In this document: positions 8,607 to 16,373 of the stretch, one piece after another
How positions within the stretch are numbered: position 1 is the first letter of the stretch
Layout of the letters: every line of letters starts with the position of its first letter
Assembly (NCBI GenBank): GCA_023665555.1
Contig: JAMPDR010000028.1
Span: 1-32,102, forward strand
Reading direction: 5' to 3'
Length of the DNA stretch: 32,102 nucleotides
Origin: Ruminococcus sp.
GTDB lineage: Bacteria; Bacillota; Clostridia; Oscillospirales; Acutalibacteraceae
The notes under the pieces: generated by a model
The model's input: only the letters and a program-made list of their open reading frames with translations
What the model was told of the DNA's origin: nothing
Databases searched by the model: none
Made by a program: the position numbers and the translations under genes

Positions 8607-9098
8607 ATGATACAATGGAATAAACGCTCACCGGAAACAGCAAATTTATTGAATCCATCATTTTGTGCATTGCTGTTATATACAGTTACATCTGAATATC
8701 AAAAGAAAGCTCAAAGTGTTATGCCATTCCCATTACTTTATTTAGTCCTGCCTATTATATTACATAAAGGTACAAGGAATAGGGTTAATTCAAGAAATAA
8801 TATGGTTGTGTGGTTACAACGAAATCCTGATGTGTTAGTAGGGTTTGCGGATCGAACCAAGAGCCTAATTGGCTTTACAAATGAAGCTATAGAATTTTTA
8901 TTATTTCAAGGTAATTGCACAATTAACGACGGTGGTTTATCAATAATAAAACCGATTTCAAAGTCAAAGATTATTCATTATACCGCTAATGATCAAGAAA
9001 TTGCAGAATGTGTTCAAAAAGCGGAACGTGTTGGACGTTGGTTTTGTAATATGCACGCTGTTGAAAATATTTATACTGCTTGGGGGGTGAAACCGTGA
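8607..9098 (+). CDS. ABC-3C system middle component
   Basis: A 163-residue protein between the effector and the ATPase, where ABC-3C systems carry their Middle Component. Recognisable features are RSPETANLLNPSFCALLL at the N-terminus, PFPLLYLVLPIILH in a hydrophobic core, a C-terminal helix KAERVGRWFCNMH, and the ending IYTAWGVKP, which is typical of these proteins. It is thought to be an adaptor linking the ATPase to the effector, with no enzymatic motif. The ribosome site GGGGTGATG overlaps the effector stop. Its own stop shares one base with the ATPase start, so all three are translationally coupled. Confidence 0.82.
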   Translation: MIQWNKRSPETANLLNPSFCALLLYTVTSEYQKKAQSVMPFPLLYLVLPIILHKGTRNRVNSRNNMVVWLQRNPDVLVGFADRTKSLIGFTNEAIEFLLFQGNCTINDGGLSIIKPISKSKIIHYTANDQEIAECVQKAERVGRWFCNMHAVENIYTAWGVKP

Positions 9099-10999
9099 TG
9101 CAAATCAGTGCAATAGTGCTATACGGTATAAACGGAGAAAAACGTATCCTGCCATTTAATACAGGATCAGTAAATATCATTACAGGAAAGTCTAAAACGG
9201 GAAAGTCAGTAATTGGTGACATTATTGACTATTGCTTTGGCGGAACTTCTTGTAATATTGCAGAAGGGTTTGTGAGAGAACGGGTTGCGTGGTATGCTCT
9301 TCAATTAGTTCATAATGACGAATACCTTTTAATTGCTAGAGAAAATCCTCCTCATGGACAAGCCTCTACAAATAGTTGCTGTTATTTAGTAGGAGCGAAA
9401 AACATTCCCAGTGATTTGACGAGCGCTACGCCTATAGATAATAATGGTTTAGAAAAACTGCTTTCATCAAAATTAGGTATATCTGAAAATCTTTTCAATC
9501 CTCCTGAAAATCAAAGTCGTCTACCACTTTCTGCAAATATACGCCATAGTCTATATTATTGCTTACAAAACCAAGATGAGATTGCGTCTCAAAAATTCTT
9601 ATTTCATAGACAAGCAGAACCTTTTATGGCGCAAGCGATCAAAGATACCTTACCGTATTTCTTGGGGATAGTCGGCGAGGATACATTAATGCTTGAATCA
9701 GAAAGGACACAGCTTAAGCGTGAAGCTGCCATTCTAAGAAAAAATATTGATGAAGTAGAACAACTAAAAGGAAATGGTTTGGAAAGAGCGACAACTCTTC
9801 TTTCCGAAGCGAAGGAAGTCGGTATCCTTGCAGAAGATATTCAAATTAATTTAGCAGACTATGAAAGTGTTCGAAATGCAATGAACCTTGCGTGCACATG
9901 GCAATCGAATGATATAGCTACAAATGGTATGGATAGAATATCATTACTTCAGAGCCAATTATCACACACTCGAAATGAAATAGATCAAATAAGTATTGAT
10001 ATTCGGAATACAGAGGAATTTTTGGGCCAAATAAGAGGCTATAGCACCGAAGTGGAGCATCAAAAAAACCGTCTTGAGTCTATAGGGTTATTCGAGCAAA
10101 TCGATTTTGATCCAAACCATTGTCCATTATGTTCCAAGGCAATTGACACACCTTTGCCAGGAGCACAAGATATTCGAGATTCTATTACAAGGTTATCGAA
10201 TCGATTAGAGTCTGTCTCGCGTGAGCGTCCAGCGCTTAGAGAGCATTTAGACCAACTAAATAACAAACGCCAAGAGTTAATTAACCAATCACAAGCTCTA
10301 CAAGTTGAAATAAACGCTATATATGATGAAAACAAAGAAGCTCTTCACCTTAAAGACCTAAATGTCAGGCGCGGACGAGTAGTTGGCAGAATCAGTCTAT
10401 GGCTTGAAAGTGTTGTTATCTCCGATAATATGGCTGATCGTAGAGCCAAACTGTCAGATATTGAGTCTAGAATAAGTGAAATCAATAGCATATTAGATGC
10501 AGATGAGATTGAGGAACGAAAACAATCGATAATTAATCGAATTTCCACATTAATGTACCAGTGGGCAAAAATCCTTGATTTAGAACACAGTGAATTTCCA
10601 TACCGATTTGACCTAACAAAACTTACTGTAATGGTTGATCGTGATAGACCGGTTCCGCTGCAGCAACTTGGAAGTGGCTCCAATTGGTTAGGTTGTCACC
10701 TTATAACTTTATTTGCGTTACACACTTTCTTTATACAAAACAAACGTCCTGTTCCTGGATTCTTATTCTTGGATCAGCCATCGCAAGTATATTTTCCTCC
10801 AGAAACTAATGATGAAAATGTAGATAGCCAAGAAGTGAGAAAAATTTATGATTTTGTTTTCGAACGAATCAAGGAACTTGCTCCTAATATGCAAGTTATA
10901 ATTGTTGATCACGCTGATATAAATGAGAAGCGTTTTCAAGATTCAGTGGTTGAAAAGTGGTGGGATGGTACAAAACTTGTGCCTATTGACTGGGCATGA
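9098..10999 (+). CDS. ABC-3C system ATPase (DUF3732, Rad50/SMC-like)
   Basis: A 633-residue soluble ABC ATPase. Walker A is GKSKTGKS at residues 30-37. A long coiled-coil region (about 205-470) is interrupted by a zinc-hook-like CPLC (342-345). The C-terminal lobe has the signature-like LGSGSNW and a Walker B of the DUF3732 form, FLFLDQPSQVYFP, where the usual Glu after Asp is Gln, followed by the switch His in IIVDHAD. The ATG at 9098 overlaps the middle-component stop (TGATG) and has GGGGGGTGA upstream; the longer TTG start at 9080 would destroy that arrangement. By analogy with Rad50-type proteins it probably senses DNA ends or structures and licenses the nuclease-like partner. Confidence 0.9.
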   Translation: MQISAIVLYGINGEKRILPFNTGSVNIITGKSKTGKSVIGDIIDYCFGGTSCNIAEGFVRERVAWYALQLVHNDEYLLIARENPPHGQASTNSCCYLVGAKNIPSDLTSATPIDNNGLEKLLSSKLGISENLFNPPENQSRLPLSANIRHSLYYCLQNQDEIASQKFLFHRQAEPFMAQAIKDTLPYFLGIVGEDTLMLESERTQLKREAAILRKNIDEVEQLKGNGLERATTLLSEAKEVGILAEDIQINLADYESVRNAMNLACTWQSNDIATNGMDRISLLQSQLSHTRNEIDQISIDIRNTEEFLGQIRGYSTEVEHQKNRLESIGLFEQIDFDPNHCPLCSKAIDTPLPGAQDIRDSITRLSNRLESVSRERPALREHLDQLNNKRQELINQSQALQVEINAIYDENKEALHLKDLNVRRGRVVGRISLWLESVVISDNMADRRAKLSDIESRISEINSILDADEIEERKQSIINRISTLMYQWAKILDLEHSEFPYRFDLTKLTVMVDRDRPVPLQQLGSGSNWLGCHLITLFALHTFFIQNKRPVPGFLFLDQPSQVYFPPETNDENVDSQEVRKIYDFVFERIKELAPNMQVIIVDHADINEKRFQDSVVEKWWDGTKLVPIDWA

Positions 11000-11052
11000 C
11001 TTTAGATTAATAATATACAAACTTGCATATCTGCCTTGCACCCCTTACGAAA

Positions 11053-11084
11053 AATGCACCCCCTAAATCAAAAAGGGGTGCATT
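11053..11084 (+). terminator. Hairpin after the ABC-3C operon
   Basis: AATGCACCCC pairs with GGGGTGCATT around a 12-nt loop, beginning 53 nt after the ATPase stop. There is no T run after it, so it is a weak terminator alone and may protect the mRNA 3' end. Confidence 0.5.
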
Positions 11085-11112
11085 GTATCAATGAGTGCGT
11101 TCTCTTTCAAAT

Positions 11113-11150
11113 AAGAACGCTGATTTTGATACAAAGTCAGCGTTCTTTAT
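11113..11150. terminator. Bidirectional terminator between converging operons
   Basis: The 11-bp perfect stem AAGAACGCTGA / TCAGCGTTCTT has T-rich sequence on both sides. It separates the plus-strand ABC-3C operon from the minus-strand hyd operon, whose last gene ends at 11178. Confidence 0.75.
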
Positions 11151-11177
11151 TTCATGCCTATAGACACAAAATTCAAT

Positions 11178-12377
11178 TCATATCAGTTTCAGAATGCCCG
11201 CAAAAGGCTGTAGGCTGCGTTTAAGAATACCGTTCATCTGAGCAATTGCAATTCCGTAATTGACAATAGGGACACCTGCTGACTTTGCTTTGCCCATTCT
11301 GTGTTTCATCTCTTTTTCATTAAGCATACATCCGCCACAGTGAATAATAAGTGAAAAATTCGAAAGATCGTCAGGAAACTCACCGCCTGACGTGAAGATA
11401 TATTTCGGCTTTTCCCCTGTAAACTTTTCTATCCACATCGGAAGTTTCACCGTTCCAATATCACCGCATTGGCGATGATGTGTACAGCCTTCGGATATCA
11501 GTACTTTGTCGCCGGATTTTAACTGCGACAGCCGTGCAGCACCCTTTACAAGTTCTGAAAGTTCCCCCTTGTAACGTGCAAACAATATCGAAAAAGATGT
11601 GAGCATAACATCATCAGGTGTATCTTTTGATACTTTTTCAAATGCTTGCGAGTCGGTAATTATAAGTTTCGGCTTTACCGCAAGTGATTTCAAAGTCTGA
11701 CTCAACTCTGTTTCTTGGCAGGCAACAACAGAACAATGCGCATCAAGTATATCACGCATAGTTTGTTGCTGAGGGAGAATAAGCCTGCCTTTGGGAGCGG
11801 ATTCGTCAATTGGAATGACAAGAACAACTGTATCCCCTTGCGAGAGAAGATCGGAAACTATGTGTTTGGGCTTTTCTGTTCTCTTTGCGAAAGTTCCTAT
11901 CTTTTCTTTCAACTCGTTTATGTTTTCTCTTACGGCGGCACTAACATATATCTCATAATCCTTACATGGTTTTCGCTCAGAAATAAGATCCACCTTGTTA
12001 TACGCTACAATATATGGCTGATTCCTCTCTTCAAAGAGCGAAATAAGTTCTTTGTCGGCAGAATCAAGTCCTTTTGTACTATCCGTAACAAGCACAGCAA
12101 TATCGGTGATTGCAAGAATCTGCTTGGTTTTTTTGATGCGAAGTTCTCCCAAAGTTCCTTCATCGTCTATTCCGGGAGTGTCTATAATCACAACCGGGCC
12201 GAGCGGTAAAAGTTCCATCGCCTTTTTTACCGGATCCGTGGTCGTTCCTTTTACATCTGAAACCACCGCCAGTTCCTGCCCCGTAACAGCATTGACAAGG
12301 CTTGATTTGCCTGCATTTCTTATCCCGAAAAATCCAATATGAATTCTTTCGGCAGTTACGATGTCATTAAGTCCCAT
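11178..12377 (-). CDS. hydF: [FeFe]-hydrogenase maturation GTPase HydF
   Basis: A 399-residue scaffold protein on which the 2Fe subcluster is assembled before transfer to apo-hydrogenase. The GTPase domain has the P-loop GIRNAGKSS (18-26), the switch region GTTTD, DTPG (66-69) and NKVD. The C-terminal cluster domain has CTH (C298, H300) and HCGGC (H346, C347, C350), fitting the family pattern CxH-x(about 45)-HCxxC that holds a [4Fe-4S] cluster. Length is normal. The start is supported by GAAAGGAAC. It is the last gene of the maturation operon, 18 nt after hydG, and ends near a bidirectional terminator. No hydA structural gene is adjacent, so the client hydrogenase is encoded elsewhere. Confidence 0.96.
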   Translation of the reverse strand: MGLNDIVTAERIHIGFFGIRNAGKSSLVNAVTGQELAVVSDVKGTTTDPVKKAMELLPLGPVVIIDTPGIDDEGTLGELRIKKTKQILAITDIAVLVTDSTKGLDSADKELISLFEERNQPYIVAYNKVDLISERKPCKDYEIYVSAAVRENINELKEKIGTFAKRTEKPKHIVSDLLSQGDTVVLVIPIDESAPKGRLILPQQQTMRDILDAHCSVVACQETELSQTLKSLAVKPKLIITDSQAFEKVSKDTPDDVMLTSFSILFARYKGELSELVKGAARLSQLKSGDKVLISEGCTHHRQCGDIGTVKLPMWIEKFTGEKPKYIFTSGGEFPDDLSNFSLIIHCGGCMLNEKEMKHRMGKAKSAGVPIVNYGIAIAQMNGILKRSLQPFAGILKLI

Positions 12378-12395
12378 ATAATGTTCCTTTCAGCA

Positions 12396-13844
12396 TTAAA
12401 AGCGGAAATCTCTGCGATTAGAGTTTTTTATGTTATCTATATTCTGCTTTGCTATTGCCCTAACCTTTTCTTTTGGTATCTTCATTAGTTCCTTTTCAAC
12501 CATTTCATAGCCGACTTTTTTCGTTTCCGCCGATGCATAATCCTCCAGGTATTCGGAAAGTGTCATTAAAGCGTTGGGATGGCAACAGTTGAGTATCTGA
12601 CCGCTTTTGCAAAGACTCATAAAACGATCTCCCGTTCTGCCTTCACGATAGCAAGCGGTGCAAAAAGATGGAATATGTCCGTTTTCCATCAGCCAGCGAA
12701 CAACTTCGTCCAATGTGCGTTGGTCAGAAACATCAAACTGCTCTGTATCATGCGGACGCTCAGCTTCTGTATAACCTCCGACAGATGTGCGCGACCCTCC
12801 GCTTACCTGAGAAACACCTAAACGCAACAACTTTGAGCGAACCCGTTCGGATTCACGGGTAGAAATAATCATACCGGTATACGGTACAGCAAGTCGGATA
12901 CAGGCTGTGATTTTTGCAAAAGTTTCATCATCAATACCGTTATCAAATTCATCGGGATCAATGTCATCTGCATGTTTGAGCCTCGGAACGCTGATGGTAT
13001 GCGGCCCTACTCCGTGAACTGCTTCCAAATGCTCTGCGTGCATGATTAGTCCTGCAAACTCATATTTGTACATTTCAAGACCGAAAAGCACACCAAGACC
13101 GACATCGTCAATACCTGCCTGCATGGCCCTGTCCATAGCTTCTGTATGATAGCCATAATCGTGCTTTGGACCTGTCGGATGCAGTTCAAGGTAGCTCTGT
13201 TTGTGATATGTTTCTTGAAACAAAATGTAAGTTCCGATTCCTGCTTCTTTAAGCTTGCGGTAATTTTCAACCGTCGTAGCCGCAATGTTGACATTTACTC
13301 TGCGAATATCTCCATTCTTATGGTGAACGCTGTAAATCGTTTTGATGCAGTCCAAAATGTATTCAATCGGGTTGTTAGTCGGATCTTCTCCGGCTTCGAT
13401 TGCCAGTCGCTTGTGTCCCATGTCCTGAAGTGCAATAACTTCCGCACGGACTTCGTCCTGCGTCAGCTTTTTGCGAGGAATCGTTTTATTTTTCATGTGA
13501 TATGGGCAGTACACACAGCCGTTAACACAGTAATTGGACAGATAAAGCGGTGCAAAGATAACGATGCGGTTACCGTAAAACGCAAGTTTGATCTCCTCAG
13601 CTATCTCATACATTTTCTCGATTTTTTCAGGGAGTTCACAAGCAAGAAGAACCGATGCTTCTCTGTGGGTCAATCCTAAACAGATGCATCCTGTTTCTGT
13701 TTTCTTAGGACGCGCCTTTTCAAGAATTTCGTCAATCAGCTTCTCGTTATTCTTGTTCTGTTCGGCATATACCAGGGTTGCACGGATTTCTTCATCGTTT
13801 ATAAATTCCTCCGCTTTAAGTGATTTTGGGTTATAACCAGCCAT
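12396..13844 (-). CDS. hydG: [FeFe]-hydrogenase maturase HydG, tyrosine lyase
   Basis: A 482-residue radical-SAM enzyme that splits tyrosine to p-cresol plus the CO and CN ligands of the H-cluster. The SAM cluster motif CX3CX2C is at C106, C110 and C113. The C-terminal cluster motif CX2CX22C, where the dangler-iron cluster binds, is at C395, C398 and C421. Both are intact and the length is typical, so the enzyme should be functional. The N-terminal MAGYNPKSLKAEEFIND is family-like. AAAGGATT lies before the ATG. It sits second to last in the operon, 50 nt after hydE and 18 nt before hydF. Confidence 0.97.
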   Translation of the reverse strand: MAGYNPKSLKAEEFINDEEIRATLVYAEQNKNNEKLIDEILEKARPKKTETGCICLGLTHREASVLLACELPEKIEKMYEIAEEIKLAFYGNRIVIFAPLYLSNYCVNGCVYCPYHMKNKTIPRKKLTQDEVRAEVIALQDMGHKRLAIEAGEDPTNNPIEYILDCIKTIYSVHHKNGDIRRVNVNIAATTVENYRKLKEAGIGTYILFQETYHKQSYLELHPTGPKHDYGYHTEAMDRAMQAGIDDVGLGVLFGLEMYKYEFAGLIMHAEHLEAVHGVGPHTISVPRLKHADDIDPDEFDNGIDDETFAKITACIRLAVPYTGMIISTRESERVRSKLLRLGVSQVSGGSRTSVGGYTEAERPHDTEQFDVSDQRTLDEVVRWLMENGHIPSFCTACYREGRTGDRFMSLCKSGQILNCCHPNALMTLSEYLEDYASAETKKVGYEMVEKELMKIPKEKVRAIAKQNIDNIKNSNRRDFRF

Positions 13845-13894
13845 AATTAAATCCTTTCTTTGGGGCAGATTTCTCTTAACCTCAGATAAAAATT

Positions 13895-14944
13895 TTATTT
13901 TATTATATCTCCACGGTCGGTAACTATTTCATATCCAACCGAAAGAATTCTTCTTTCAAGGCAGCCTCTGCATTGAGCAGATTCTTCACCTGTACATATT
14001 TTGTTGTTATAAAGCTCATATTTTTTTCTGACTGATACAGGCGATAAATTCGGCATCACAACATTCGCTCCTGCAAGTATTCCTTTTTCTCTGCCGCTTG
14101 AATCAATCGTGCCGAGTGCCGTTGTTGACGGCAACAGAATTGAAGGATGAACAAGGCGGATTACAGACAAAAGATAACAGGTCAAGTCTACTGTTCCGGA
14201 TGGTTCATTCGCAAAGACAGTATCTTTATGCGGTATAAACGGACCAATTCCGCACATATCAGGCTTAAATGTTTCGATAAATTTAAGATCCTTTGCCAAA
14301 GTTCTATTGGTCTGAAACGGCGATCCTACCATAAATCCGCATCCAACCTGATAGCCGATTTTTCTAAGATCAAGCAGGCATTTCATGCGGTTATCAAAGG
14401 ACATGTCGGCAGGATGAAGTTTTTCGTAATGTGCTTTGTCGGCAGTTTCATGGCGGAGCAAATATCTGTCTGCACCTGCATCAAATAATCGTTGGTAGCT
14501 TTCACGGCTTCGCTCACCGACAGAAAGAGTTACAGCGCAGTCAGGGTATCTCTCTTTTATCTTACTGACAATACTGCATAGCACATCATCAGTAAAATAT
14601 CCGTCTTCTCCACCCTGCAAAACAAAAGTACGAAAGCCGAGCGAATATCCTTCGTCGGTGCAGGCAAGAATTTGTTCAGGTGACAGCCTGTAACGTTCGC
14701 AATTTCGATTACTCTTTCTTATTCCGCAGTAAAAACAATCGTTTTTGCAAATGTTGCTGATTTCAATCAGTCCACGAACAAAAACCGATTTTCCGTAGAT
14801 ATCATGCCTAACTTTAACCGCTCTTTCGGAAAGAACAGCCGTAGCTTTTTCGGAACGGTTTTCTATCAGATATTCATAATCTTCAAGCGAAAGCTGATGT
14901 TCTTCTGACAGCATTTCGATTATAGAAAACAGTTTATCAGTCAT
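13895..14944 (-). CDS. hydE: [FeFe]-hydrogenase maturase HydE
   Basis: A 349-residue radical-SAM TIM-barrel enzyme that acts on the HydG product to build the azadithiolate-bridged 2Fe precursor. The SAM cluster motif is ICKNDCFYCGIRKSN, with C66, C70 and C73. LQGGEDGYF, the LRHETAD region and GFMVGSPFQT are further family marks. C-terminal cysteines in QCRGC could hold the second, non-essential cluster seen in some HydE proteins. The start codon lies within the end of the upstream TM1266-like gene (8-nt overlap), so the two are coupled. Confidence 0.96.
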   Translation of the reverse strand: MTDKLFSIIEMLSEEHQLSLEDYEYLIENRSEKATAVLSERAVKVRHDIYGKSVFVRGLIEISNICKNDCFYCGIRKSNRNCERYRLSPEQILACTDEGYSLGFRTFVLQGGEDGYFTDDVLCSIVSKIKERYPDCAVTLSVGERSRESYQRLFDAGADRYLLRHETADKAHYEKLHPADMSFDNRMKCLLDLRKIGYQVGCGFMVGSPFQTNRTLAKDLKFIETFKPDMCGIGPFIPHKDTVFANEPSGTVDLTCYLLSVIRLVHPSILLPSTTALGTIDSSGREKGILAGANVVMPNLSPVSVRKKYELYNNKICTGEESAQCRGCLERRILSVGYEIVTDRGDIIK

Positions 14945-15194
14945 TGGTTTTAATTCCGGAAAATGCAGTTTTTACGCTTATGCCGTGAAGATTGCCTATT
15001 TTTCCTGCCAAGGTTGAAATAGTATTCTGAGGCGCATCAATTGCAATGCTTATGATATTAATATTTTTCTGTCTGTATGGAATTCCCATTCTTCCAATGA
15101 TGTATTCTCCGTATTCATGCAAAATCCCGTTAAGCTTTTCAACGGTTTCACTGTTTTCGACAATAATACTCATAACCGCTACTCTTGTTTCCAT
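14937..15194 (-). CDS. TM1266-like iron-only hydrogenase system regulator
   Basis: An 85-residue protein of the TM1266 family, a small ferredoxin-like (ACT/NikR-C-like) fold found beside hydE/F/G. It starts RVAVMSIIVEN, has ILHEYGEYIIGRMGIPY in the middle and INIISIAIDAP towards the C-terminus, all typical. Its exact job is not settled; it lacks a DNA-binding domain and is usually annotated as a putative regulator of the hydrogenase system. The ribosome site GAGGAAAT precedes the ATG. It is the first gene of the operon and the one directly behind the switch-like leader, so it should be the most tightly coupled to leader folding. Confidence 0.9.
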   Translation of the reverse strand: METRVAVMSIIVENSETVEKLNGILHEYGEYIIGRMGIPYRQKNINIISIAIDAPQNTISTLAGKIGNLHGISVKTAFSGIKTND

Positions 15195-15323
15195 ATATAT
15201 TTCCTCATTTCTTCAAAAAATGCTGCACCTGACAAAGGTACAGCATTAATAATCTATATAGCATAAATTAAGAAAGCCATACCTTTCAAGCAGACAAAAG
15301 TCTTAATGTCAGGTTGATTCTTG
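15195..15323 (-). promoter_or_regulatory. Switch-like 5' leader of the hyd operon
   Basis: The leader is about 128 nt from the predicted transcription start to the TM1266-like gene. Two exclusive folds are possible. One is the terminator at 15215-15247. The other is a three-way junction: ACCTGAC (15308-15314) with GTCAGGT (15227-15233), a small hairpin AGAC-TTTT-GTCT (15292-15303), and AAAGGTA (15280-15286) with TACCTTT (15234-15240). The first and third helices meet without a gap and use up the core of the terminator. This is the layout of a riboswitch or attenuator. I do not recognise it as a known class, and no ligand can be assigned. Confidence 0.55.
15215..15247 (-). terminator. Leader terminator of the hyd operon
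   Basis: In the minus-strand transcript AATGCTGTACCT pairs with AGGTGCAGCATT (12 bp, one T-G pair), with loop TTGTC and a following run of T. It ends only about 20 nt before the first start codon and after a good promoter, so it is placed to stop transcription before the operon. Upstream leader segments at 15280-15286 and 15308-15314 can pair with its core and would disrupt it. Confidence 0.75.
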
Positions 15324-15329
15324 TATACT

Positions 15330-15358
15330 ATTTTATCAAACAATAACATATAAGTCAA
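15330..15358 (-). promoter_or_regulatory. Sigma-A promoter of the hyd operon
   Basis: On the minus strand TTGACT (15358-15353) and TAAAAT (15335-15330) are separated by 17 bp. Transcription should start near 15323. Confidence 0.8.
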
Positions 15359-15452
15359 GTATGCGCAAACGCGGAAAGATAAGAAGTTTTACAATTCATG
15401 CATGGACTAAACCTGAAACTTAAACCTTTTTTACAAACCCAGCTGTAGCATC

Positions 15453-15482
15453 TTGACAAACCGTATTTCTTTGTGCTATATT
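15453..15482 (+). promoter_or_regulatory. Promoter of the ABC exporter
   Basis: TTGACA (15453-15458) and TATATT (15477-15482) with an 18-bp spacer, the only strong promoter between the hyd promoter and the ABC genes. Confidence 0.75.
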
Positions 15483-15490
15483 ATTGTTGA

Positions 15491-15506
15491 GTTAGCGAGC
15501 GCTAAC
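15491..15506. promoter_or_regulatory. TetR-like operator 1
   Basis: The perfect palindrome GTTAGCG-AG-CGCTAAC overlaps the expected transcription start of the exporter promoter. It is the size and style of a TetR-family operator. No TetR gene is in the window. Confidence 0.65.
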
Positions 15507-15537
15507 AAGCAGCGTTCGCTTCTTCTTATAAGCCAGA

Positions 15538-15553
15538 GTTAGTCTGTGCTAAC
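15538..15553. promoter_or_regulatory. TetR-like operator 2
   Basis: GTTAGTCTGTGCTAAC keeps the outer GTTAG/CTAAC arms of operator 1 and lies 47 bp downstream of it, so a repressor could bind both sites in the leader. Confidence 0.55.
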
Positions 15554-15642
15554 TTAAATTCAAATAAGTTATATAGTCTGAAATATGACAATTATTGCAA
15601 AAATATCATCTCGAATCAGAAGATAAGAAAGGGAAAACATTT

Positions 15643-16359
15643 ATGTTAAATACAGAGAAAAATTTTTTGGAAATTGTGGATTTAAAGAAATCTTTCGGCA
15701 ATGGTGAAACTCGTCAAGAAGTACTGCGAGGTATGAGTTTATCAGTAGCTAAAGGCGAGATTTGCGTGTTGCTCGGTCCATCCGGTTCGGGTAAATCTAC
15801 GCTGCTCAACATCATAGGAGGAATCGATAGTGCCGACTCAGGTTACATATCGATCGGCGGCGACAAGCTTGAAGATCTTGGTGAAAAGCGATTGACACAG
15901 TATCGCAGAAAGCACCTCGGATATGTTTTTCAGATGTATAATCTGATTGGAAATTTGAATGTAAAAGAAAACATTGAAGTCGGTGCATATCTATCTGACA
16001 CTCCCTTAGAGATAGATGAACTTCTTAATACTCTCGGACTTTACGAACATCGCCATAAATTGCCGAACCAGTTGTCAGGCGGACAACAACAAAGAGTATC
16101 TATTGGCAGAGCAATCGTTAAAAATCCTGATATTCTCCTTTGCGATGAACCTACAGGTGCTCTCGATTACACCACCTCAAAGGAAATTTTGAAACTAATT
16201 GAGGACATCAATCAGAAATACAAAAACACCGTTATCATGGTCACTCACAACGAGGCCATCAAAGGTATGGCCGATCATATCGTCAAACTGCGCGACGGCA
16301 ATGTTCGTTTGAATGAACTGAATCCAAACAAAATTTCAGCTTCGGAACTGGAATGGTAA
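15643..16359 (+). CDS. ABC transporter ATP-binding protein, MacB/LolD type
   Basis: A 238-residue nucleotide-binding subunit. It has Walker A GPSGSGKST (residues 46-54), a Q-loop in GYVFQMYNLI, the signature LSGGQQQR, Walker B ILLCDEPTGALD and the switch His in MVTHN, all intact. The wording around the Q-loop and EPTGALD is that of the MacB/LolD/FtsE group, which pairs with FtsX-like permeases and often exports peptides, lipids or antibiotics. ATG 15643 is chosen over the TTG at 15595 because AAGAAAGGGA is close upstream. It ends 14 nt before the permease and shares its regulation with it. The permease frameshift may leave this ATPase without a partner. Confidence 0.93.
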   Translation: MLNTEKNFLEIVDLKKSFGNGETRQEVLRGMSLSVAKGEICVLLGPSGSGKSTLLNIIGGIDSADSGYISIGGDKLEDLGEKRLTQYRRKHLGYVFQMYNLIGNLNVKENIEVGAYLSDTPLEIDELLNTLGLYEHRHKLPNQLSGGQQQRVSIGRAIVKNPDILLCDEPTGALDYTTSKEILKLIEDINQKYKNTVIMVTHNEAIKGMADHIVKLRDGNVRLNELNPNKISASELEW

Positions 16360-16373
16360 GGAGCGTGAAGTTT

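Noticed and set aside
9080-9098. TTG start for the ABC-3C ATPase
   Set aside because: It precedes the GGGGGG ribosome site that serves the ATG at 9098, and would add residues outside the conserved start of the family.
11036-11224. 62-codon plus-strand frame after the ABC-3C operon
   Set aside because: It consists of the two hairpins between converging operons and has no ribosome site.
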